Source of the DNA: an uncultured Bacteroidota bacterium
GTDB taxonomy: Bacteria > Bacteroidota > Bacteroidia > Chitinophagales > Chitinophagaceae
Direction of reading: 5' to 3'
NCBI GenBank assembly: GCA_903905065.1
Contig: CAIVEW010000074.1
Coordinates: forward strand, 1-60,040
DNA length: 60,040 bases
How positions within the stretch are numbered: position 1 is the stretch's first letter; each line of letters begins with the position of its first letter. The translations under genes were made by a program, and so were the position numbers. Of this stretch, positions 52,701-60,040 are shown one piece after another. The notes below the pieces were generated by a model. That model did no database searches. It was not told the DNA's origin and worked only from the letters and a program-made list of their open reading frames with translations.

Positions 52701-52913
52701 TCAATTGCGCATTTTCTTTACATTGTCATGCAGCTTTGCGGCGGTTTCATCAGATATGGTATTCCAGAAATCAGCCATTGATTTTTTTGGCGCTGCCTTT
52801 GATTCCAATTCATCGACGGCCAGATAGGTGATCTCTATTGGCTTTCCAACATATTCTTTTCCTATAGATAGGTGAATATCAGTATCAGAAGGGATAATTA
52901 CAGTACGGACCAT
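52701..52913 (-). CDS. small antitoxin-like protein without visible toxin
   Basis: This 70-residue protein has an N-terminal beta segment (VRTVIIPSDTDIHLSI), a strand region EYVGKPIEITYLAVDEL and a polar C-terminal helix. The pattern recalls VapB/DUF2281-like antitoxins. No toxin-like ORF follows on the minus strand, so it may be an orphan or unrelated. Confidence 0.5.
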   Translation of the reverse strand: MVRTVIIPSDTDIHLSIGKEYVGKPIEITYLAVDELESKAAPKKSMADFWNTISDETAAKLHDNVKKMRN

Positions 52914-53065
52914 AAAAAGGAGATTAAAAAAACGGTAGTAAGACCTTCGTCTTATACAAAAATACTAAAAAGTGAGGATTTATTTAGGCCTTTGATTCGC
53001 CTAATTGAATGAAAGATAGCAAGCGTAGCTATAATAGAATAAATTTGTGATTTACAACACGCATT

Positions 53066-54421
53066 TTGATCAAAGAAAATGAAAACCAACTTGGCGTTTC
53101 GGCAACGAACCGCCAGATATTAAAATTGGCAGCGCCTATATCTCTCGCGCTGCTGATACCGCAATTGAGCTTTTTTACCAATACGGTTTTCCTCGGCAGG
53201 TTGGGGGAAAGGGAACTTGGCGTAAACGGAATAACCGGTGTTTTTTACCTTATCTTATCCATGATAGGCTACGGCCTGAGCAGCGGTATGCAGATACAAA
53301 TGGCCAGGCGTGCCGGTTCGGGCGACAAAAAAGGCCTGGCACGGATACTTACGAATGGTGCTATGCTGTCCGTTCTGTTCTCGCTCGGGCTTATGCTGTT
53401 AACCTTGTGGTTTGTACCTATCTTGTTTGGATATACGCTGCATGATAGCAACAATTTTGAGCTCAGCGTAAGCTTTGTCTATATACGGGTGTGGGGCTTG
53501 CCCTTCCTGATGCTTACCCAGTTGTTGTGTTCATTCTTCATTTCCATAGGCCGCTCACGGCTGCTTATTTGGGGGTCTTTGGTGGCAACACTTGTGAATG
53601 TACTGTTTGACTACCTGCTGATCTTCGGAAAATTTGGGATGCCCGCATTGGGATTTAAGGGCGCGGCAGCAGCATCGGTCTTAGCAGAGATATTTTATTG
53701 TGTTACTATGGTTGCCATATTCTTTAAAGAGAAGCTATACGGCGATTTCCCGGTATTTAATTTCCGCAGTTTCGATTTTGAGCTTTCGGAGCGCACGCTG
53801 GCCGTCTCTACGCCGCTTATTGTGCAGTTTATGTTCAGCATAGGCGGCTGGCTGGTGTTTTTCATTTTCATTGAGCATCTTGGCCAGCAATCGCTGGCAG
53901 CCTCCCAGGTACTGCGCAACATCTTCGGTATCGTGGGAATAGGCACATGGGCACTTGCTACAACCTGTAATACCATGGTGAGCAATCTGATAGGACAAGG
54001 CAAGCGACGGGAAGTGATGAAGATAATATGGAAGATCTGCAAGTTGAGCCTGTTATATGCGGTTGTGGTGTGCACGCTGCTGCTTGTGTTTTCCCACGAA
54101 TTCCTGTCTATATACTCCAGCGACATGTCGTTGATATTGTTTGCCATACCTAGTCTGCGGGTAATTGTGGTGGCTACACTGGTGATGTCTCTCGCCACAG
54201 TTGTGTTCAATGGTGTTGTAGGCACAGGTAATACGCTCGTTAATCTCACGATTGAGGTCAGTTGTGTAGGCAGCTACCTGATATATTGCTACTTTATCAT
54301 CCGGGTAAGGCATAGCCCGCTATATCTGTGCTGGGGCTCGGAATTCGTTTATTGGATCGCTTTGCTGATAGCAGCAGGGCTGTACCTGAGAAGCGGAAGA
54401 TGGAAGGGGAAGGAAATTTGA
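53066..54421 (+). CDS. MATE-family efflux transporter
   Basis: This 451-residue protein has 12 membrane helices in two homologous halves. The opening NRQILKLAAPISLALLIPQLSFFTNTVFLGRLGERELG matches the MATE N-terminal helix. It exports cationic drugs or metabolites using Na+ or H+; the substrate is unknown. The frame begins with TTG 53066 shortly after a stop at 53048, with no ATG between, so a TTG start is likely. Confidence 0.87.
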   Translation: MIKENENQLGVSATNRQILKLAAPISLALLIPQLSFFTNTVFLGRLGERELGVNGITGVFYLILSMIGYGLSSGMQIQMARRAGSGDKKGLARILTNGAMLSVLFSLGLMLLTLWFVPILFGYTLHDSNNFELSVSFVYIRVWGLPFLMLTQLLCSFFISIGRSRLLIWGSLVATLVNVLFDYLLIFGKFGMPALGFKGAAAASVLAEIFYCVTMVAIFFKEKLYGDFPVFNFRSFDFELSERTLAVSTPLIVQFMFSIGGWLVFFIFIEHLGQQSLAASQVLRNIFGIVGIGTWALATTCNTMVSNLIGQGKRREVMKIIWKICKLSLLYAVVVCTLLLVFSHEFLSIYSSDMSLILFAIPSLRVIVVATLVMSLATVVFNGVVGTGNTLVNLTIEVSCVGSYLIYCYFIIRVRHSPLYLCWGSEFVYWIALLIAAGLYLRSGRWKGKEI

Positions 54422-54454
54422 CAATGTGCAAATTTGAAAATTTGAAAATGCCCG
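54418..54454. repeat. dispersed AAATTTGAAAATG repeat, copy 3
   Basis: GACAATGTGCAAATTTG, AAAATTTGAAAATGCCCGG overlaps the MATE stop codon and lies between converging genes, like copy 2. Confidence 0.6.
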
Positions 54455-54457
54455 GCA

Positions 54458-54793
54458 CTATTGGTTGTTAACTTGTTCTGCAATTTCTTCCATACTTATC
54501 CCATTGTGACTTTCTTCGTAGGTACACTCTCCGTTTTTGATAAGCAATATCTGGGGCGACTGATGATGTACGTGGAAGTCTTCGGCTATTTTATTTGATA
54601 GCGGCCGATACTTTAAGAGGTCCAGGTAATAGAAATGCACGTTGTGTGCCGGAGTCTCCCGCTCCAGCCTGCTTTTAGCCATGCTGCTTATAGAGCAGCG
54701 TGTACTGTGCTTAAAAATGACAATGGGGCTATGTTTGCTTTGTTCTTTTATCTGCTCCAATTGAGGTTCGTCTGTCAGCGCTATCCAATTCAT
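54458..54793 (-). CDS. YtxJ/BrxC-type monothiol bacilliredoxin-like protein
   Basis: This 111-residue thioredoxin-fold protein has the active site region VIFKHSTRCSISSMAKSRLE with a single Cys, typical of the YtxJ/DUF2847 family of monothiol bacilliredoxins. It probably reduces mixed disulfides. FHVHHQSPQILLIKNGE contains the expected cis-Pro region. It is a single gene. Confidence 0.88.
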   Translation of the reverse strand: MNWIALTDEPQLEQIKEQSKHSPIVIFKHSTRCSISSMAKSRLERETPAHNVHFYYLDLLKYRPLSNKIAEDFHVHHQSPQILLIKNGECTYEESHNGISMEEIAEQVNNQ

Positions 54794-54857
54794 GACGCAA
54801 ATTTACGAAATTGAAAAAATGCAGCAGAATATGGGTATCATTGATTTTTATGCGGCA

Positions 54858-55751
54858 TTAAATGGGGGTATGCTTCAGCACGCCTGATGAGAAGCCTAAA
54901 CCAAGATTAAAGGACGTGTACATTGAAGTGAAAATGCTCTTCGATGAGTTGCCGGAAGCAACTTCCTGGTAGCCAGGCATTACCCCGGCATCCCATCTCA
55001 AAAACAAACCAAATATCTTGGTGCTGTGGATGGCCCAGCCAAAGCGCCAGCCCAGTGGACGCTTCACGGCGTGTGTCACGTCATTCGCGGTGGAAAGCGG
55101 CAGTCTTGTTTGCCCTATGCTGGTGCTTGAAGGTATCAGCATATCCAGATAAAGCTCCCGGTTGTATTTAATGCCAACTTTGCGCGGATGGTCCAGCTTT
55201 GCATTAAATATTCTTTTCGAGGACAGACCGGCATATAGTATCGCCGAACCATAATTCACATACTGCGATTGGTTTTGAATTGTTGCCATGGCGATGTTGC
55301 TGTTAAACATATCCACACCCCCGCGTACACTGTATAATCGCAAGGTTTCCAGGTGTATGCGTGTGCTTCGCTCATATCTCATTCCTCCCGATACCCATGA
55401 GCTCAATACCAGCTTCTTGGATACTGTTTTCTGTTTCCTGCTAAAATGAAAGTGCAGGCCTAATTCTGTGCTGTTAAACGGCTTTATACCATACTTCCGT
55501 ATTGTATCGCTATTGAGGCTGCCAATGGTGGTCAATGATTGCTCTGCCTGGAAGTCAATATATTTGCCGGTGAAGAATAGTGCTGTACTGACGGGCAAAG
55601 CATTTACGGACATATTGTACCCAAAATCGACAAAAAGAGAAAGATTCCGCGACAATTTGGGGTCGTCATAGGTTCTCTTTTTTTCTTTCTTTTCCTGGCA
55701 GATACCTGCATGGGCGTATAACAGAAACAGAACAAATAGCATCTTTTTCAT
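54858..55751 (-). CDS. exported outer-membrane-type protein
   Basis: The start at 55751 gives 297 residues with a signal peptide (MLFVLFLLYAHAGICQ). The body has repeated amphipathic strands (LFVDFGYNMSVNAL, TELGLHFHFSR, WVSGGMRYER) consistent with a beta-barrel. Its promoter carries the same 16-bp upstream box as two other genes at 58.6 and 59.5 kb, which suggests co-regulation. The function is unknown. The longer frame from 55802 runs through the promoter. Confidence 0.6.
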   Translation of the reverse strand: MKKMLFVLFLLYAHAGICQEKKEKKRTYDDPKLSRNLSLFVDFGYNMSVNALPVSTALFFTGKYIDFQAEQSLTTIGSLNSDTIRKYGIKPFNSTELGLHFHFSRKQKTVSKKLVLSSWVSGGMRYERSTRIHLETLRLYSVRGGVDMFNSNIAMATIQNQSQYVNYGSAILYAGLSSKRIFNAKLDHPRKVGIKYNRELYLDMLIPSSTSIGQTRLPLSTANDVTHAVKRPLGWRFGWAIHSTKIFGLFLRWDAGVMPGYQEVASGNSSKSIFTSMYTSFNLGLGFSSGVLKHTPI

Positions 55752-55771
55752 AGTACATAATTTTGATCGTA

Positions 55772-55821
55772 CAAAAATATTTTGAGGCACGAATGCTGTC
55801 AATTACACGTTAGTAGTATTT
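55772..55821 (-). promoter_or_regulatory. regulated promoter, box copy A
   Basis: On the minus strand the box AAATACTACTAACGTG (55821-55806) is followed by TTG (55802-55800), 20 bp, and -7 TATTTTTG (55779-55772). Box, -33 and -7 have the same spacing as copy B at 58603-58652. Confidence 0.7.
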
Positions 55822-55841
55822 TTATATTTACCTGGCACCAC

Positions 55842-55868
55842 AAAAAAAGGCGCCCCTTTAGGAGCGCC
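55842..55868 (-). terminator. terminator of the 57590-55908 gene
   Basis: On the minus strand GGCGCTCC, TAAA, GGGGCGCC forms a stem followed by TTTTTTT. It lies 40 bp after the stop at 55908. Confidence 0.88.
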
Positions 55869-55907
55869 AGGTATTCAATAAGTGATCAGTGTTTAAGGGC
55901 ATGTTTG

Positions 55908-57590
55908 TCAATTCATCTGGTAGCGGCCCAGCCAAATTGTAGATCGACCATCGCTGCCAATGTATACCATCGCCTTTTCTTTATCCAGCCAGATATACGG
56001 AGTATGACTTCTCAGTTTGTAGTTGTGGTCACCAACTGTAGTATAGTCGGTGATCTTCCCTTCATTTATGTCAAACTTAAGCACCGATGGATAATAGGTG
56101 GAATGATAGGTAACAACACCCCCGGCCTGCCCGGTTTTGGCTGCATAATTTTCATGCTCGGTAGATTCGTTTTCCAATAACTGCAGGTAAGCGCTTTTCC
56201 CATCCTGCGCTAAAATAAGACGCTCCTTTATGGGGAAGAACGTGTTGATGTCTGTTTTTAGTGTAGCGGGAACAATGCTGTACTGAGCCTTCAATATACC
56301 TTGTTTATCAAGCTGAAAACACATCAGGTCCTCGTAGGTTTTCCATTCCTTGCCGCTCACCTTTGTCCTCGAGTTTATTTGCCCGGTGATGATGAAGTCC
56401 CCGTTAGGCAATTCTTCAAATACTGCAATGTTCAGAAACCTGCCGTCGTAGGCATAACCCCTTTTCTGTCCCGGCGGCACCTGAAGCTTATCTTCAAAGC
56501 TTTCAATCGGGTTCTTACTGATCCATTCTACTTTGCCATTGTTGATCTTTATTATAGAAAATACATCCATTTTTCTTTTCTCCAGGTCTTTATGGTAGGT
56601 CTCCATGCGCTCGTTTGGTTCGCCATAGTGGTCAGGATAGGCGGGATTAACGAGGTAGATAACCTCGCCGTATCTTTTCTCAAAACTTACATCCATATCG
56701 CTATTGTAGCCCGCAGTAAAATATACTGCTCCGTCCTTCCCGCGATAGTGGCTGGATATGGTCATGTTTGGCGACGGTGCATCGATCTCGAAACGCTCCT
56801 TTACCTTTCCTGTATTGTCTATACGGATATAGGTATACTTTTTTTGATCGGGCATCGGGTCGGCTTTTTTGGGAGCAAAAACAAACATCATATCAGCATT
56901 TGCGAGGTCATTTTCAGCATCCTCCTCGCCACCATTGCCTATAAGGCCTGAGTATACGAGACCCTGGGGTGACGCGAAATCAATAGGAAATTCTTCCATC
57001 GATTTATCTGATTTTTTTACGTGCAGTAAAGATACTTTTCGGCGCTCGCCATTCTTTTCAGACATGCCCAGCATAAAAAGATCTCCGGTAGTATGATTGG
57101 AATATGCGGCGTACCCCGTGTAGTATTTCTCATCTTCATTCTGCAGCGTTATCTCATCCCCCTCTTCTACGGTTCTTCTATAGCTTCCCTTATCGGCATC
57201 CCATTTATAAACATACTTACCTATTGTTAAGTGTAGTTTAAGGCTTTCCATGGAGAGCGCTCTCCCATTGCCCAGTTGCGCTATGATCACTTCTTTTACC
57301 TTGTCTGGTTTTGAATCTTCCTTTTCTATTTGCACATCTTCTTCCTTCACAAAATTTATGTCGCGGTCAAAAATGTATTTCTGGTATTCGCGCACATCCT
57401 CATTCTTGTCGCCCTTCAGGTGATACATCAACTCAATGTTTCCAGTCTCCTTGTTGACTTTTGCACTATGGAACTTTCCTTTGGCGGCCTCTTTTGGAAG
57501 GTCCTGTTTTGTTTCTTTCACTTGCTGCGCCTGTGTCGACGAATAGATAAATATTGCTGCAGCAAAGACTATTGATTCTATCTTTTTCAT
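55908..57590 (-). CDS. large exported protein, unknown
   Basis: This 560-residue protein has a signal peptide (SIVFAAAIFIYSSTQAQ). The mature part is rich in beta strands and charged residues, with recurring Y-x-G and DGRF patterns that could form a beta-propeller, but I recognise no domain. It starts 27 bp downstream of the gene with a type IX sorting domain, so both probably share the promoter at 58603-58652. It has no C-terminal sorting signal itself. Confidence 0.65.
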   Translation of the reverse strand: MKKIESIVFAAAIFIYSSTQAQQVKETKQDLPKEAAKGKFHSAKVNKETGNIELMYHLKGDKNEDVREYQKYIFDRDINFVKEEDVQIEKEDSKPDKVKEVIIAQLGNGRALSMESLKLHLTIGKYVYKWDADKGSYRRTVEEGDEITLQNEDEKYYTGYAAYSNHTTGDLFMLGMSEKNGERRKVSLLHVKKSDKSMEEFPIDFASPQGLVYSGLIGNGGEEDAENDLANADMMFVFAPKKADPMPDQKKYTYIRIDNTGKVKERFEIDAPSPNMTISSHYRGKDGAVYFTAGYNSDMDVSFEKRYGEVIYLVNPAYPDHYGEPNERMETYHKDLEKRKMDVFSIIKINNGKVEWISKNPIESFEDKLQVPPGQKRGYAYDGRFLNIAVFEELPNGDFIITGQINSRTKVSGKEWKTYEDLMCFQLDKQGILKAQYSIVPATLKTDINTFFPIKERLILAQDGKSAYLQLLENESTEHENYAAKTGQAGGVVTYHSTYYPSVLKFDINEGKITDYTTVGDHNYKLRSHTPYIWLDKEKAMVYIGSDGRSTIWLGRYQMN

Positions 57591-57617
57591 AACATTTTTT
57601 TTGCGGTGTAGAATAAC

Positions 57618-58568
57618 TTATTGAATGACTAATTTTCCGGATGCTATCTTTAAACCACTGTTCTCAACGCTGTAGAAATATAAACCGGGACATAACTGAT
57701 CTCTTGAAATAGTTGTTTCAGCCTCATACGCCGGCACATACTTTACTATCCTGCCGGTTGCGTCTGCGACGGTCAAAAAGGCATTGTACAAGCCATTTGG
57801 TGCCGAGATTTTCAGCGTACCACTGTTTGTAAGCGGGTTTGGATATATCTGTGCAGTTTCCTTAGCGCTCACTTCCTTTATTGCTGTTGTGCTGGCGGTA
57901 CGTATAAATGTGTACGCATTGCTCTGCATGTCGAAGCTTAATACTATGTCAAGATTAGGTGAAGTAACATACCAATTGTAATCATAGTCGCCAGGCCCCC
58001 AGTATTTATAGATGCGAACGACATTGGTATATGTGCCAAAAGGAGTGATTAGTGTGCCATATCCGTCGTAGGTAATAGTTACGGTGTTTGCGCTGCCGCC
58101 TACTTTCTGGAAAGTATCAATTACTGAATTCAGGTAGCTCATCGGAAATTCAACTGCGGTTTCAGGATCTGGTGTATAGTCTGTGCCGGTACCTACTCCT
58201 GAATAATTGTTCGCCAGTTGTTCCCATTTGGATGATGACAGCCGCTCATAAATATAAGCTGATCCGCCACTGGATGGATTAACTTCTGCGCAAAAAGTAG
58301 CTGTGGGAAAAGTGCTGAAATATGGAGTAGATGCTGGGTTTACGACAGTTATAGTACCTTCGGCAACAGGTGTTAAACCACTCAGATTCCAGGTAACGCC
58401 CGCACCTCCGCTGCCAGGTGCCACAGATGCCGTTGCTCCATAAATACTATCAGTCGTACCTACCGGAAATGGAGTCATTGTACTGACAAGTACAGGCTGA
58501 GCAAATAATGCGGCGCTTAAAGTTATCAGGTACAGAGATATTAAAACAAAGAGTGTGATTTTTTTCAT
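57618..58568 (-). CDS. exported protein with type IX sorting domain
   Basis: The start at 58568 gives 316 residues with a signal peptide (LYLITLSAALFAQ). The last 75 or so residues, with AQIYPNPLTNSGTLKISA and the end GLKIASGKLVIQ, form the type A C-terminal sorting domain used by the type IX secretion system. The central part has no known fold. The mature protein should be on the cell surface or released. Confidence 0.85.
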   Translation of the reverse strand: MKKITLFVLISLYLITLSAALFAQPVLVSTMTPFPVGTTDSIYGATASVAPGSGGAGVTWNLSGLTPVAEGTITVVNPASTPYFSTFPTATFCAEVNPSSGGSAYIYERLSSSKWEQLANNYSGVGTGTDYTPDPETAVEFPMSYLNSVIDTFQKVGGSANTVTITYDGYGTLITPFGTYTNVVRIYKYWGPGDYDYNWYVTSPNLDIVLSFDMQSNAYTFIRTASTTAIKEVSAKETAQIYPNPLTNSGTLKISAPNGLYNAFLTVADATGRIVKYVPAYEAETTISRDQLCPGLYFYSVENSGLKIASGKLVIQ

Positions 58569-58602
58569 AAAAATTAGTTTTTGGTTGGCCAATATTTCTC
58601 AG

Positions 58603-58652
58603 CAAAACTACCTCGCCGAAAAAGCGCTGTCAATTACACTTTAGTGGTATTT
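58603..58652 (-). promoter_or_regulatory. regulated promoter, box copy B
   Basis: On the minus strand the box AAATACCACTAAAGTG (58652-58637) is followed by TTG (58633-58631), 20 bp, and -7 TAGTTTTG (58610-58603). The ATG at 58568 is 34 bp further. Confidence 0.75.
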
Positions 58653-58665
58653 CGTGGTTGCTTTA

Positions 58666-59496
58666 TCAATGAAACTGTCCGTATCCAAAGCTCATGGAGA
58701 AAAGATGGTACGGTAGTTTTCCCGAGATTGTTTGTGCATAGGTGTTGTAGATGTCCTTGTGGGTACCTGATGCGAATATTATGCTCGCTTTCAGATAGCT
58801 CTTTTTACTCAGTGCGTACTTAACCGTCACTTCGTTTATACCTGGATAAGTATAAAATACCTGTGGTTCATCAACGGCAATAAAACTGAGTTGGGTACTC
58901 CTGTGTAAAAACCTTTCATAGTCGATATACCATCGCTTTGTTCTTACGTGCAAGGTTGCGAACCATCCGCGGTCGCCGGGGTCGTGCAGGTATGCATTGT
59001 TTCCTTCTATGCCTAGTGTTATTTTAGCGCCCACGTCCAGATCCTTATTTAGCCGGTATACACCAAATATTCCGGGTTTCAGTTCGTAGCTCACATCCAT
59101 TTTGAAGCCGGACGCGTTAGCCGGATTATAATGAATGTAACCGGTGCCGATGCTGAACGGGATATCGATTCCCGCCACTAAACCTTTGTCGGCCATTTTT
59201 CGATACAGTCGAGCACCAATAATGTTTATCGGGAAGTGAAACGAAACTTTTAATGGCACGAAGGTCGTTCGCTTGTCTACTGGAATTCCGCCACTGCCAT
59301 CCTGCAAATAGGCAGTGCCAATACCTATTGTAGCATCGTAAGACAGCAGACCAAACGCTGCATTATCAATGTTCAGGGCTTTTTGTTTCTTGTGTTTGCC
59401 TTTTACATGATTATCAAGAACGCTGCTACCATCCTGTGCCTTCAGTGTAACGGCGAGCAGCAAAAGCAATGGAAAAAATAGGAAGTGTTTTACCAT
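58666..59496 (-). CDS. exported outer-membrane-type protein
   Basis: This 276-residue protein has a signal peptide (LFFPLLLLLAVTLKAQ) and a strand-rich body (FVPLKVSFHFPINIIG, AGIDIPFSIGTGYIHYN) ending in HLFSMSFGYGQFH, a barrel-like terminal strand. It is probably an outer-membrane barrel or surface protein. Its promoter carries copy C of the shared box and lacks a TTG -33, suggesting activator dependence. No family is recognised. Confidence 0.62.
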   Translation of the reverse strand: MVKHFLFFPLLLLLAVTLKAQDGSSVLDNHVKGKHKKQKALNIDNAAFGLLSYDATIGIGTAYLQDGSGGIPVDKRTTFVPLKVSFHFPINIIGARLYRKMADKGLVAGIDIPFSIGTGYIHYNPANASGFKMDVSYELKPGIFGVYRLNKDLDVGAKITLGIEGNNAYLHDPGDRGWFATLHVRTKRWYIDYERFLHRSTQLSFIAVDEPQVFYTYPGINEVTVKYALSKKSYLKASIIFASGTHKDIYNTYAQTISGKLPYHLFSMSFGYGQFH

Positions 59497-59509
59497 AAAT
59501 AGTTTTTTA

Positions 59510-59558
59510 CAAAACTATTTTTCTCGGGCTCCGCTTATATACCACTTTAGTAGTGTTT
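59510..59558 (-). promoter_or_regulatory. regulated promoter, box copy C
   Basis: On the minus strand the box AAACACTACTAAAGTG (59558-59543) precedes -7 TAGTTTTG (59517-59510). The spacing from -7 to box is 1 bp shorter than in A and B, and no TTG is present at the -33 position. Confidence 0.7.
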
Positions 59559-59588
59559 ACGGGGGAGCGTGGAGGGTATGTTTAAGCA

Positions 59589-60040
59589 TCAATTCTTTGG
59601 ATAGACTTTATTTAAAGCGTCCGTGCGGGAATTCACCTGTAGCTTTTCGTATATGTTGTGGATGTGCTTGCGTACGGTCTCTATGTTGATGAATAACAAC
59701 GCGGCGATTTCCTTATAGCGATATCCTTTTGACAGGTAGTTGAGTATTTCCTGTTCCCGTACGGATAATTTTTCGAGCTCTGTGTTCTTTGTTTGTGCTT
59801 TAAAAAAATAGCTTATTACCTTCCTGGCAATCTGGCTGCTCATGGGTGCGCCACCGTTGTAAGCGTCGGTTATAGCGTCCAGTATTTTGGCTGGCGGGGT
59901 AGACTTGGTGAGATAGCCTGTAGCGCCTGCCTGTAATGCAGAAAATATATTTTCCGGATCCTCCAGGGAGGTACACATAATAAACTGAACGTTTGTGCAA
60001 ATAATCTTTAGTTGCCGAACGCATTCAGTTCCAGATATCC
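59589..60040 (-). CDS. NarL/LuxR-type response regulator, 5' end outside window
   Basis: The reading frame is open to the window edge. It encodes the later part of a receiver domain (ECVRQLK, FIMCTSLEDPENIFSALQAGATGYLTKST with the conserved Lys) and a LuxR-type DNA-binding domain (LSVREQEILNYLSKGYRYKEIA and INIETVRKHIHNIYEKL). The internal Met at 59978 is not the true start, since coding sequence continues upstream. It is the nearest regulator to the three promoters with a shared box and a good candidate for their activator. The histidine kinase partner is not in the window. Confidence 0.93.
   Translation of the reverse strand, partial: ISGTECVRQLKIICTNVQFIMCTSLEDPENIFSALQAGATGYLTKSTPPAKILDAITDAYNGGAPMSSQIARKVISYFFKAQTKNTELEKLSVREQEILNYLSKGYRYKEIAALLFINIETVRKHIHNIYEKLQVNSRTDALNKVYPKN

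Overview
The window looks like a chromosomal segment of a Bacteroidota bacterium, most likely of the Chitinophagaceae/Sphingobacteriales side (the phylum is well supported, the family is inference). The signs are: many genes preceded by the Bacteroidota promoter box TAnnTTTG; type IX secretion genes (PorX, a PorG-like DUF6089 protein) and a protein with a type IX C-terminal sorting domain; glutamine synthetase III; and Bacteroidota-restricted families such as DUF2480 and DUF3822. No tRNA, rRNA, CRISPR array or intact insertion sequence was recognised.

Layout. 1-1195: an AT-rich unknown ORF that ends inside a truncated, antisense ygiD-type dioxygenase, apparently a rearrangement scar. 1196-3194: a base-excision repair group (AlkA-like glycosylase, a J-domain protein, a SMUG2/DUF4918-like uracil-DNA glycosylase). 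3252-6782: SMC. 6849-7378: a ParE/RelE-type toxin-antitoxin pair. 7518-11990: two exported proteins, the Fe-S chaperone HscA and an APC permease. 12044-14826: an arsenic operon (arsR, arsC, arsM, aquaporin, second arsC) that contains no ArsB/Acr3 pump. 14832-27261: eight same-strand genes for a cell-envelope glycan or glycolipid: three AlgX/AlgJ-like SGNH proteins, one MBOAT acyltransferase, a YfhO-family protein and three tandem GT-C-like paralogues, one of which carries a frameshift at an A7 tract. 27369-30299: glutamine synthetase III and a phosphopantetheinyl transferase. 30300-30860: a gene-poor region with a strong hairpin, a possible 45-residue ORF and an 11-bp-period repeat.

30861-38386: an M28 peptidase, a lipoprotein, DUF2480, PorX, a GNAT enzyme, a PorG-like barrel protein and two tiny paralogous genes. 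38545-39863: the rpsF-rpsR-rplI operon with promoter, structured leader and terminator. 39934-41189: HigB-HigA with a perfect 12-bp-arm palindrome at the promoter, followed closely by a minimal protein-kinase-like gene. 41300-51323: thiolase, two GT87-like membrane proteins, PEP carboxykinase, pyrE, a NUDIX protein and the DUF3822-rsmD-coaD operon. 53066-54793: a MATE transporter and a YtxJ-type thioredoxin-like protein. 54858-60040: secreted and outer-membrane proteins next to a NarL-type response regulator that runs off the window.

The most interesting signals are: (1) a shared 16-bp box at nearly fixed distance upstream of three promoters (55.8, 58.6 and 59.5 kb) beside the response regulator, suggesting a local regulon; (2) the HigB-HigA-kinase operon and its palindrome; (3) the envelope acylation/glycosylation cluster with its dnaX-like A AAA AAA frameshift site; (4) the pump-less arsenic operon with matching CGPDCC tails on ArsR and ArsM; and (5) the rpsF leader. 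Short dispersed repeats are scattered between genes and in places form the last codons of reading frames.
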